A stretch of 64,000 bases of DNA from positions 62,001 to 126,000 of the forward strand of contig DASPIW010000052.1 in the NCBI GenBank assembly GCA_035628915.1, in the 5' to 3' direction. Below, piece by piece: positions 35,239 through 42,441 of this stretch. The position numbers were made by a program, and so were the translations under genes. The stretch's first letter is position 1; each line of letters opens with the position of its first letter. The DNA is from JARBUG01 sp035628915. GTDB taxonomy: Bacteria > Bacillota > Sulfobacillia > Symbiobacteriales > Symbiobacteriaceae. Below the pieces are notes generated by a model. The model saw only the letters and a program-made list of their open reading frames with translations, did not search any database and was not told where the DNA came from.

Positions 35239-35428
35239 ACCAGATGGGCCTCCTTATTACCAGCTACTAATACCGTGTCCTAATGGAGAGAACGCGGGAA
35301 TTTGGATTTTGCCACGGAAGACGCGGAAGCCGCGGAAGACACGGAGTAAAAAACATGGAAAATAATTCTTTTCATTGTTTCATTCCGTGTTCTCCGTGTT
35401 CTCCGTGTCCTCCGTGGCTAGTTTCTGC
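35239..35428. repeat. CACGGA-type intergenic hairpin repeat inside the methylmalonyl-CoA operon
   Basis: The left arm (35307-35347, GCCACGGAAGACGCGGAAGC and on) and the right arm (35381-35418, CCGTGTTCTCCGTG... to CCTCCGTGGC) are complementary over most of 37 bases, giving a long imperfect hairpin around an AT-rich loop. Related sequence occurs at 22085 and 51329. It separates mcmA small subunit from mce, inside what should be one transcript. Confidence 0.7.
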
Positions 35429-35824
35429 TTAAGCCCCGACGTGCGAACGAATGAACTCCACCGCCGTACCGGTGGGAGTACCCGGGGTAAAGACGGCTGC
35501 GATACCCGCGTTCTTCAGCCCCTCAATGTCCTCCGCCGGAATCACGCCGCCGCCGACGACCAGTACGTCGTCCATGCCCCGTTCCTTCAGGGCCTGAACG
35601 GTCCGGGGCAGCAGGGTATTATGCGCGCCCGACAGGATCGACAGGGCGACGACGTCCACATCTTCCTGCAGGGCGGCCTCGGCAATCTGGTCGGGGGTCT
35701 GGCGGAGGCCGGTGTAAATCACTTCAAAGCCGGCGTCGCGAAAAGCGCGGGCCACGACTTTGGCGCCCCGGTCATGGCCGTCCAGGCCGGGCTTGGCAAC
35801 CAGCACACGAATCTTCTTTTCCAT
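35429..35824 (-). CDS. Methylmalonyl-CoA mutase, B12-binding small subunit
   Basis: The 131-residue protein has the cobalamin-binding signature GLDGHDRG, whose histidine ligates cobalt, followed by LSILSGAHNTLLP and VGGGVIP. It supplies the corrinoid domain for the separate catalytic subunit encoded just upstream (two bases between stop and start). Split mutases of this kind are usual in Archaea and several Firmicutes. Confidence 0.94.
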   Translation of the reverse strand: MEKKIRVLVAKPGLDGHDRGAKVVARAFRDAGFEVIYTGLRQTPDQIAEAALQEDVDVVALSILSGAHNTLLPRTVQALKERGMDDVLVVGGGVIPAEDIEGLKNAGIAAVFTPGTPTGTAVEFIRSHVGA

Positions 35825-35826
35825 GC

Positions 35827-37497
35827 CTAAAACTCCTCACTCGGCCGGTATTCGCCAAAGACGTCACGCATCACGTCACAGATCTCCTGCAGCGTCGCGT
35901 AGGCCTTGACGGCAGCCAGAATCGGGGGCATCAGGTTGGCGGTGCCCTGGGCGGCGGTCCGGAGGTCGCCCAACGCCTGCTTCACGGCGGCGTTGTCACG
36001 GCGGGCCTTGACCTCGGCCACCTTGTTGCGCTGGGCCTCCCCGACGGACGGATCGACCCGGAGCAGGTTTTTGGGCGCCTCCTCCTTGGTCTGGAATTTG
36101 TTCATGCCAACGATCACGCGGTCGCCGGTCTCGACCTGGCGCTGATACTTGTAGGCCGAATCCTGAATCTCCCGCTGCATGTAGCCGGCCTCGATCGCCT
36201 TGACGGAGCCGCCCATCGCGACAATCCGGTCAATGTACTCCCGGGCTTCCTGCTCAATCTTGTTGGTCAGCGACTCAATGTAATAGGAGCCCGCCAGCGG
36301 GTCGATGGTCTCGGCCGCGCCAGACTCGTAAGCGATGATCTGCTGGGTGCGCAGGGCGACCATGACGGACTGCTCGGTAGGCAGGGCCAGCGCTTCGTCC
36401 ATCGAGTTCGTGTGGAGCGACTGCGTTCCGCCGCACACGGCGGCAAAGGCCTGCAGGGCGACCCGGACGATGTTGTTCATCGGCTGCTGGGCCGTCAGAG
36501 TCGAACCGCCCGTCTGCGTGTGGAAGCGAAGCATCCACGACTTCGGGCTCTTGGCACCGACTTCTTCCTTCATGATCTTCGCCCACAGGCGGCGGGCCGC
36601 CCGGAACTTCGCGACTTCCTCAAAGAAGTCGTTGTGCGCGTTGAAAAAGAACGAGAGCTGGGGCGCAAAGGTGTCGACGTCAAGTCCGGCGGCCATCGCG
36701 GCCCTCACGTAGCTCAGGCCGTTAGCAAGTGTGAAGCCCACTTCCTGAGCAGCGGTGGAGCCCGCCTCACGAATGTGATACCCGGAGATGGAGATGGTGT
36801 TCCAGCCCGGCACTTGCTCGGCACAGTAGGCAAAAATGTCGTTGATCAGCCTCATGGAAGGCGACGGCGGGTAGATGTATGTCCCGCGCGCGGCGTACTC
36901 CTTGAGGATATCGTTCTGGATGGTGCCGGATAGCTTCGTCGAGGGAACACCCTGTTTTTCGGCGACGGCAATGTACATCGCCAGCAGCACCGAAGCAGGG
37001 GCGTTGATGGTCATTGAAGTCGAAACCTTGTCCAGCGGAATCCCGTCGAAGAGGATCTCCATGTCGGCCAGAGAGTCGATGGCGACGCCGACCTTGCCGA
37101 CTTCGCCTTCGGCCATCTGCGAATCGGAGTCATAGCCAATCTGGGTCGGCAAGTCAAAGGCGACGGAAAGGCCGGACTGGCCCGCGTTCAGCAGGTACTT
37201 GTAGCGGGCATTGGACTCTTCGGCTGTGCCGAAGCCGGCGTACTGGCGCATGGTCCAAAAGCGGCCTCGGTACATCGTCGGCTGAACGCCGCGCGTAAAC
37301 GGATACTCACCCGGGAAACCCAGGTGGTTCAGATAGTCCAACTCCACGTCAGCCGGTGAATACACCCGGTCGACCGGCATTCCGGAGTTCGTGGTGAACT
37401 GCTCCTTGCGCTCGGGAAACCGGGACAGGGTCTTTTCGACCTGAGCCTTGTACCAGCGTTCCTTATCCTGTGCGATCTTGGACCGATCGTCAGACAA
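35827..37497 (-). CDS. Methylmalonyl-CoA mutase, catalytic large subunit
   Basis: The 556-residue protein holds the TIM-barrel catalytic domain that isomerises methylmalonyl-CoA to succinyl-CoA. Family stretches include FPGEYPFTRGVQPTMYRGR, the radical-site FDLPTQIGYDSD, and QTGGSTLTAQQP. The cobalamin domain is absent and encoded by the next gene. Start is a TTG behind GGGGTGAG. It heads the operon. A palindrome 33 bases upstream may be a regulator site. Confidence 0.94.
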   Translation of the reverse strand: MSDDRSKIAQDKERWYKAQVEKTLSRFPERKEQFTTNSGMPVDRVYSPADVELDYLNHLGFPGEYPFTRGVQPTMYRGRFWTMRQYAGFGTAEESNARYKYLLNAGQSGLSVAFDLPTQIGYDSDSQMAEGEVGKVGVAIDSLADMEILFDGIPLDKVSTSMTINAPASVLLAMYIAVAEKQGVPSTKLSGTIQNDILKEYAARGTYIYPPSPSMRLINDIFAYCAEQVPGWNTISISGYHIREAGSTAAQEVGFTLANGLSYVRAAMAAGLDVDTFAPQLSFFFNAHNDFFEEVAKFRAARRLWAKIMKEEVGAKSPKSWMLRFHTQTGGSTLTAQQPMNNIVRVALQAFAAVCGGTQSLHTNSMDEALALPTEQSVMVALRTQQIIAYESGAAETIDPLAGSYYIESLTNKIEQEAREYIDRIVAMGGSVKAIEAGYMQREIQDSAYKYQRQVETGDRVIVGMNKFQTKEEAPKNLLRVDPSVGEAQRNKVAEVKARRDNAAVKQALGDLRTAAQGTANLMPPILAAVKAYATLQEICDVMRDVFGEYRPSEEF

Positions 37498-38047
37498 GCG
37501 GACTCACCCCACAACGTTAAGATTGGCAAAAACACGCGTGTTTAGAAGGCACTATCTCCCAGTCCGATTCTAGTCCTGCCCTGTTGCCCCCGCCATCCCC
37601 ACTTCTGCCTAAGAGCCGCGCCGCTAGCGGCTTGGGCGTCTTGACTATGGGAACGGAACTAGTCGGTTCCTCCCCCCATGGTGCTTGTGGTCTATCTACA
37701 AACCCATATGCCACCCAACACTTCTGACCACTTGCTTCGAGTTCGCCCTGACCGGACAGTTTCCTTCCATATTGAAAAGAATTTGTTATACCCGCGCCCA
37801 ACTAAGGCAGGACTTCACGGGTGCACCCCCATCAATTTCATTTATGGGTTGATTTCGGAGTGAACCGTAGACCCTCGCACTATTCGTGAATGATTGCACA
37901 AGCTCACACCGAGGTCGAAGCTCTTCCAGATCGAACTAGTCTGAAAGCCACCGACCCCACCTCGTCTCCGCTATTGTGCACTGTTTGGCGTGCTTCTTGC
38001 AGAGGAACCGTCCGAGAACCACGGAAAGGGCTCCCGATTGCCACCGC
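37498..38047. other. Gene-free stretch upstream of the mutase operon
   Basis: About 550 bases with no credible gene. Apart from the 14-base palindrome at 37530 there is a 12-base palindrome GCCGCTAGCGGC (37620-37631). Short frames in it have no ribosome site and no recognisable product. Base composition is less GC-rich than in the flanking genes. Confidence 0.6.
37530..37543. promoter_or_regulatory. Palindromic operator candidate upstream of the mutase operon
   Basis: AAACACGCGTGTTT is a perfect 14-base palindrome, 33 bases before the TTG of the mutase large subunit. TetR- and GntR-type repressors of acyl-CoA pathways bind such sites; no regulator gene is adjacent. Confidence 0.4.
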
Positions 38048-38076
38048 TTGACAGCAAAGCGCAGGGTCGGTAAAAT
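38048..38076 (+). promoter_or_regulatory. Near-consensus sigma-A promoter of the leader/CD3324 locus
   Basis: TTGACA (38048-38053) and TAAAAT (38071-38076) are exactly 17 bases apart. This is the best housekeeping promoter visible in the window. Transcription would start near 38083, about 35 bases before the leader peptide. Confidence 0.8.
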
Positions 38077-38117
38077 AGGCAACAGTAATCCCACAATTCT
38101 TTAAGGAGGTGCCATCA

Positions 38118-38183
38118 ATGCGAAATGGCAGTGAAATGACCATGGACAGCATCATGTGGCACACCCTCACTTCGGTAGCCTGA
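38118..38183 (+). CDS. 21-residue leader-like peptide
   Basis: A 22-codon frame begins at ATG six bases after AAGGAGGTG, directly downstream of the strong promoter. The product, MRNGSEMTMDSIMWHTLTSV plus Ala, has four methionines and no recognised domain. It is followed after 20 bases by a terminator hairpin and then the CD3324-like gene, so it looks like the leader of an attenuated operon, though it could instead be a small functional peptide. Confidence 0.55.
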   Translation: MRNGSEMTMDSIMWHTLTSVA

Positions 38184-38202
38184 GGCTCATATTTGCCAGG
38201 CC

Positions 38203-38236
38203 AACCGCGGGGTGTTGCCCTGCGGTTTTTGTTTTG
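38203..38236 (+). terminator. Attenuator-like terminator between leader and CD3324-like gene
   Basis: ACCGCGGGG pairs with CCCTGCGGT (one G-T pair) around TGTTG, followed by TTTTGTTTTG. It lies between the leader stop (38183) and the next ribosome site (38248), which suggests conditional read-through. Confidence 0.7.
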
Positions 38237-38264
38237 TCTTTCAAAACAAAGGAGGCCTGGGTCT

Positions 38265-38546
38265 GTGTCCAGCTACGTAAATGCAGCCAAGATTCTTCCG
38301 GCCCGACTGCTCGAAGATCTCCAGCGCTATGCGGCCGGCCGGCAAATCTACGTCCCCCGCACCGACGAGCGCCTGGGATGGGGCGAACGCAGTGGTACGC
38401 GCCAGGCGCTGAAGGCTCGCAACGAGGCCATCCGCCAGCGCCGCGCCGAAGGTGCCGCAATGGAAGAACTAATGGCCGAGTTCCACCTTGGGTATGACTC
38501 CATTCGCAAGATCATCCAGCGCCTTGACCGGGAAAGAACGGTTTGA
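38265..38546 (+). CDS. CD3324/Mor-like DNA-binding protein
   Basis: The 93-residue protein begins at GTG nine bases after AAAGGAGG. It resembles the CD3324 family, small Mor-activator-like proteins: AAKILPARLLEDLQRYAAGR, then IYVPRTDER, WGERSGTR, RNEAIRQRRAEGAAMEELM, and a C-terminal helix-turn-helix ending SIRKIIQRL (quoted in separate short pieces). Such proteins are thought to be transcription regulators, but no target is established. It is preceded by a leader and attenuator. Confidence 0.8.
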   Translation: MSSYVNAAKILPARLLEDLQRYAAGRQIYVPRTDERLGWGERSGTRQALKARNEAIRQRRAEGAAMEELMAEFHLGYDSIRKIIQRLDRERTV

Positions 38547-38636
38547 GGTGTATTCTGCGGTGACGGTCGCCATGCCCGCCTGGTATGCTGAAGATGCGGT
38601 TGGCCAACCCGCAATTACTACACAGGCAAGGGGGTG

Positions 38637-38681
38637 ATGCCCGTGGTCGAGTCCACGAGCGTCATCCTCGGAGGGCGCTAA
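38637..38681 (+). CDS. Possible 14-residue peptide frame
   Basis: ATG at 38637 follows AAGGGGG closely and reads MPVVESTSVILGGR before a stop. The stop codon lies in the loop of the next hairpin. It may be a second leader-type peptide or chance. Confidence 0.25.
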   Translation: MPVVESTSVILGGR

Positions 38682-38695
38682 GCCCTCAGAGGATG
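38663..38695 (+). other. Stable hairpin downstream of the CD3324-like gene
   Basis: CATCCTC pairs with GAGGATG and, after one mismatch, GAGGGC with GCCCTC, around a five-base loop. It has no T-tract and may be part of an RNA element together with the hairpin at 38703. Confidence 0.5.
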
Positions 38696-38702
38696 GCAAT
38701 GA

Positions 38703-38730
38703 AGGAGCAGGTGCGTATGCACCTGCTCCT
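38703..38730 (+). terminator. Perfect 12-bp hairpin, probable end of the CD3324 locus
   Basis: AGGAGCAGGTGC pairs perfectly with GCACCTGCTCCT around GTAT. Downstream sequence is only modestly T-rich. Confidence 0.55.
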
Positions 38731-38832
38731 CTTATGTTGGGAAGAGACATTTCTTACATTGATTGCGCAGATTAACGGATTAAGTAGATGATGCAACTAA
38801 CTGTGTAAAATTTCGTGATAACTACATAAGAA

Positions 38833-38861
38833 GGCGGCTCCCACACGAGGAGGGAGCCGCC
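38833..38861 (-). terminator. Hairpin after the glutamate dehydrogenase gene
   Basis: GGCGGCTCCC pairs perfectly with GGGAGCCGCC around a nine-base loop, 18 bases beyond the stop; TTCTTAT follows on the minus strand. Confidence 0.65.
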
Positions 38862-38878
38862 TGGCGTTATACAGTAGC

Positions 38879-40183
38879 TTAGATCCAACCGCGGGCGGTC
38901 ATGGCGTCGGCGAGGCGCTTGACGGCTACCATGTAGGCAGAACGCCGCATGGAGACCTTGCGCTGCTCGTGCACTTTGTACACGGCGTTGAAGGCGTTGA
39001 CCATCACGTGCTCCAGCTTCTCGTTGACCTCTTCCTCGGTCCAGTAGTAGTTCTGCAGGTTCTGCACCCATTCGAAGTACGACACCGTCACGCCACCGGC
39101 GTTGCAGAGAATATCCGGAATCTGCAGGATGCCCTTTTCGGTAAGGACGCGAGCAGCCTCAGGCGTCGTCGGGCCGTTGGCGGCTTCGGCGACGATCTTC
39201 GCCTTGATGTCGGCAGCGTTGGCCAGCGTAATCTGGTTCTCCAGAGCGGCGGGCACCAGGATATCGACCGGCAGGGTGAGCAGGTGGGAGCTGTCGATTG
39301 GCTGGGAGCCCGGGAAGCCCTTGACGGTGCCGTGCTGCTGGTAGTACTCGACCGCCTCGGTGATGTTCAGGCCGTTCGGGTTGTGCGCACCGCCGTGAAC
39401 ATCGCAGATGGCGAGGACCTTCACGCCCAGCTCTTCAAGCAGCAGGGCCGTCCAGGAGCCGACGTTGCCGAAGCCCTGAACGGCGCAGGTGGCGCCCTTG
39501 AGGGTCAGGCCGATCCGGGCGGCAGCCTCGCGGATGCAGATCACGGTGCCGCGGCCGGTGGCGGCGCCACGACCGGCGGAACCGCCGAGAATCATCGGCT
39601 TGCCGGTAATCAGACCCGGGGCGTTGACACCCTTCATCTTGGAATACTCGTCCATCATCCAGCCCATGATCTGCGGGTTGGTATTGACGTCCGGCGCCGG
39701 AATGTCGCGATCGGGACCAACAAAGTTGCCCAGAGCCCGGATATAGCCACGGGAAAGGGCTTCGAGTTCGCGCTTGCTCATCTCCGCCGGATCGCAGATC
39801 ACGCCGCCCTTGCCGCCGCCGTAGGGGAGACCTACCACGGCGCACTTGAAGGTCATCCAGGTGGAGAGGGCCTTCACTTCGTCAAGGCTGACGTCCGGGT
39901 GGAAACGGACGCCGCCCTTTGCGGGGCCGACCACCGTGGAATGCTGCGCCCGGTAGCCGATGAACGTCTTGACGTCGCCGTTGTCCATGCGGACGGGGAT
40001 CGAGACGTGGAGGATCCGCTCCGGCTCCTTGAGGTACTCATAGACGGACTGCGGGAGGCCAAGCTCACGGACAGCACTGTTGATCAGCAACTGGGCAATG
40101 GCATGCGGGTTCAGCGTCTCTTTCTGGGCGTCGATGTTCGCCGCGACGATGTCCTTGGCGGGTTCCTGGGTCGTCGTGCTCAT
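38879..40183 (-). CDS. Glu/Leu/Phe/Val dehydrogenase (glutamate dehydrogenase)
   Basis: The 434-residue enzyme oxidatively deaminates glutamate to 2-oxoglutarate. It has the dimer/hexamer substrate domain with GPAKGGVRFHPDV and the catalytic lysine in LPYGGGKGGV, then the Rossmann domain with VQGFGNVGS. Length and hexameric type fit NAD-dependent clostridial enzymes, but cofactor choice is not certain. The ATG at 40183 stands after AAAAGGTG; a longer reading to 40222 is less likely. Confidence 0.94.
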   Translation of the reverse strand: MSTTTQEPAKDIVAANIDAQKETLNPHAIAQLLINSAVRELGLPQSVYEYLKEPERILHVSIPVRMDNGDVKTFIGYRAQHSTVVGPAKGGVRFHPDVSLDEVKALSTWMTFKCAVVGLPYGGGKGGVICDPAEMSKRELEALSRGYIRALGNFVGPDRDIPAPDVNTNPQIMGWMMDEYSKMKGVNAPGLITGKPMILGGSAGRGAATGRGTVICIREAAARIGLTLKGATCAVQGFGNVGSWTALLLEELGVKVLAICDVHGGAHNPNGLNITEAVEYYQQHGTVKGFPGSQPIDSSHLLTLPVDILVPAALENQITLANAADIKAKIVAEAANGPTTPEAARVLTEKGILQIPDILCNAGGVTVSYFEWVQNLQNYYWTEEEVNEKLEHVMVNAFNAVYKVHEQRKVSMRRSAYMVAVKRLADAMTARGWI

Positions 40184-40270
40184 CTCCATCACCTTTTGGG
40201 GGGCGCGGGCCCCCGAGTTCAAACAATAAGCAACGTATCGGCTACAGGCGGTGCCGGCCGGGAGCGAAGA

Positions 40271-40543
40271 TTATTGCCCCTCAGTCTTGCGCACGGCCCC
40301 AATGGCCGAACGGTTAAAAACAAGTTCCACACCAGAGGCGACCTTGAGTCTGACCGTCTTGTCGTCAATCGTGACGATGGTGCCGTGAAGCCCGCCGATG
40401 GTAACCACATCGGCCCCGGCCTTCAGGGAGTTGAGCATCTCCTGCCGTTTCTTGGCCTGCTGCTGCTGAGGCCTGATCAGCATGAAGTACATGAGCGCCA
40501 GCAATGCGATCGGCAGAATGAGTTGTGCTCCCAGCTGTTGCAA
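40271..40543 (-). CDS. yajC: Preprotein translocase auxiliary subunit YajC
   Basis: The 90-residue protein has one N-terminal membrane segment (LILPIALLALMYFMLIRP) and the cytoplasmic KRQEMLNSLKAGADVVTIGG signature in which the family is best conserved. It associates with SecDF. The TTG start follows AAGGAGG. It lies near tgt and queA, the usual neighbours, although a GNAT gene is inserted and secD is absent. Confidence 0.93.
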   Translation of the reverse strand: MQQLGAQLILPIALLALMYFMLIRPQQQQAKKRQEMLNSLKAGADVVTIGGLHGTIVTIDDKTVRLKVASGVELVFNRSAIGAVRKTEGQ

Positions 40544-40576
40544 AGGACGTCCCTCCTTGGTTGGTCGACCATTGAC

Positions 40577-40585
40577 AATATACCA
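40577..40585 (-). promoter_or_regulatory. Extended -10 promoter candidate for yajC
   Basis: On the minus strand TGGTATATT gives a TGn-extended -10 element about 35 bases before the yajC start. No good -35 is seen. Confidence 0.35.
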
Positions 40586-40666
40586 CGACTTTCCTGAGAA
40601 TGCGCCATACCTTTGGGCGCAGTCCCACCGGGCTATGGACTATGCGAGATGTGTCGAGCGTTAACC

Positions 40667-41152
40667 TTAGACCCCATCCTTATAGTAGAGCATCGTTTGG
40701 ATGGGAGTAAAGCCTAACTTCTCGTAAAGCCCCAGCGCCGAACTGTTAACAGGTAGTACAAGCGAGATCCGATTGATCCCCTTCACCCACCCCCACCCCC
40801 GCACCCGCTCCACGAGGGCAGTGGCGATGCCGCGCCGCCGGTACTCCGGATCCACGTAAAGGTCCGAAATGAACGTGTACATCTCGGGTTCGAAAATCGG
40901 CGGCGGTTCTTGCACCGTGCCGACTGCGTAGCCCACAACCCGCTGCGCCGAATCCTCGGTATCCTCTGCGAGCATGACACAGGCCGCCGGATGTTCGATC
41001 GCCTGCGCGATTCCTGACCGGGCCATCTCTATGAAATTTTCCGCCATTTTGTTGATGGGCACTTGGGCCTGCTGCTCCAAGGCAAAGGCTTCAGCCAGTG
41101 ACAAGAGCCCTTTCAAATCGGTCGGCCTTGCCACTCGGTACTCAATAGTCAT
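40667..41152 (-). CDS. GNAT family N-acetyltransferase
   Basis: The 161-residue protein has the GNAT core: DLYVDPEYRRRGIATALVER, where RRRGIA binds the acetyl-CoA pyrophosphate, and the C-terminal ALGLYEKLGF. The substrate is unknown. ATG at 41152 follows GGGAGGA. It stands between tgt and yajC. Confidence 0.88.
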   Translation of the reverse strand: MTIEYRVARPTDLKGLLSLAEAFALEQQAQVPINKMAENFIEMARSGIAQAIEHPAACVMLAEDTEDSAQRVVGYAVGTVQEPPPIFEPEMYTFISDLYVDPEYRRRGIATALVERVRGWGWVKGINRISLVLPVNSSALGLYEKLGFTPIQTMLYYKDGV

Positions 41153-41200
41153 AACATCCTCCCTTCGCACTATGCAGGACTGTATATTGGTCAGTGCATC

Positions 41201-42415
41201 TCAGCGATTCTCGGGCATGATGGGTTCAGCCGGACCGGTCTTGCCTTTCCGGGCCTTTTCGCCTTCATGCCACCGGGTAAGGAACTCCTTGCGGTACCGG
41301 GCAAAGGTTCCGGTCTCAATGCTTGCTCGAATCTCTTCCATCGTCCTGACCAGAAAACGCAGGTTGTGAATGGAGCAGAGGCGCAGGCCCAACATCTCCT
41401 CCGCCTTCAGGAGATGGCGGATGTAGGCCCGCGAGTAATGCCGGCAGGCGTAGCAGTCGCAGCCTTGTTGAATCGGCTCGAAATCGCGGGCGAACTCAGC
41501 GTTGCGCACCGTTAGCTTGCCCTCGGGCAGAAAGACACTACCGTGACGGGCGATGCGCGTCGGCAGCACGCAGTCAAACTGATCAATCCCGCGCCAGACG
41601 CCTTCCACCAAATCCTCCGGTGAGCCGACGCCCATCAGGTAGCGGGGCTTGTTTTCCGGCAGCAAGGGCACCGCGACGTCCAGCATTTCGGCCATCAGTT
41701 CCTTCGGCTCGCCGACGCTGAGCCCTCCGATTGCGTAGCCCGGCAGGTCCAGTTCGACAATCTGGCGTGCGTGTTCCCGCCGCAAGTCACCGAAGGTGCT
41801 CCCCTGCACGATGCCGTACAGCGCCTGCGTGTCCGGGCGCCGGTGGGCCTCCTTGCAGCGCATGAGCCAGCGGGTTGTCCGTTCCATGGACCGCCTGGCG
41901 TATTCCCATTCGCACGGCCAGGGCGTGCACTCGTCAAACGCCATGATAATATCTGCACCCAGGGCGTTCTGGATCTCCATCGCCTTTTCCGGGCTGAGGA
42001 AGTGTTCGCTGCCGTCAATGTGCGACCGGAACTTGACCCCTTCTTCGGTGATCTTCCGCAGTTCGGAGAGCGAGAAGACCTGAAAGCCGCCCGAGTCGGT
42101 CAGAATGGCTCCGTGCCAGTTCATAAACCGGTGCAGCCCGCCCGCCTCCGCCACCAGGTCGTGCCCTGGGCGCAGGTACAGGTGGTAAGTATTGCTGAGG
42201 ATGATCTGGGCGCCCAGATCGCGGACTTCTTCGGGGTTGAGGGTCTTGACGGTCGCCTGCGTGCCCACCGGCATGAAGACAGGCGTCTCCACGGTGCCAT
42301 GGGGAGTGTGCAGCCGGCCGCGACGGGCCCGGGAGCTAGGGTCGGTCTTGAGCAGTTCGATGGTGACAGCCGTATGGATTCCTCCCCGATGATTCCCCAA
42401 GGTATGGTAACACAT
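41201..42415 (-). CDS. tgt: Queuine tRNA-ribosyltransferase
   Basis: Tgt exchanges guanine 34 of certain tRNAs for the queuosine precursor preQ1. The protein has PVFMPVGTQATVK, the active-site LTDSGGFQVFSL with its aspartate, GGLSVGEPKELM, and the zinc ligands CDCYACRHYSR with a later CSIHNLRF. The ATG at 42415 is the conventional reading, but the best ribosome site (GGGGAGGA) lies inside it and points to an ACG at 42373, which would give the family-typical N-terminus xAVTIELLKTDP. It follows queA by 26 bases. Confidence 0.93.
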   Translation of the reverse strand: MCYHTLGNHRGGIHTAVTIELLKTDPSSRARRGRLHTPHGTVETPVFMPVGTQATVKTLNPEEVRDLGAQIILSNTYHLYLRPGHDLVAEAGGLHRFMNWHGAILTDSGGFQVFSLSELRKITEEGVKFRSHIDGSEHFLSPEKAMEIQNALGADIIMAFDECTPWPCEWEYARRSMERTTRWLMRCKEAHRRPDTQALYGIVQGSTFGDLRREHARQIVELDLPGYAIGGLSVGEPKELMAEMLDVAVPLLPENKPRYLMGVGSPEDLVEGVWRGIDQFDCVLPTRIARHGSVFLPEGKLTVRNAEFARDFEPIQQGCDCYACRHYSRAYIRHLLKAEEMLGLRLCSIHNLRFLVRTMEEIRASIETGTFARYRKEFLTRWHEGEKARKGKTGPAEPIMPENR

Positions 42416-42441
42416 TTTCCCTGCGCAGCATACCCGGAGAG

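Noticed and set aside
35375..35830. A 151-residue plus-strand frame starting in the repeat
   Set aside because: It is the antisense shadow of the mutase small subunit gene; the start is inside the CACGGA hairpin repeat.
38585..38735. Known riboswitch (THF, cyclic-di-GMP) in the hairpin region
   Set aside because: I compared the remembered consensus cores by eye and found no match; the hairpins are simple stem-loops.
38585..38791. A 68-residue plus-strand frame after the CD3324-like gene
   Set aside because: It runs through two strong hairpins and has no ribosome site; the hairpins suggest regulatory RNA or termination instead.
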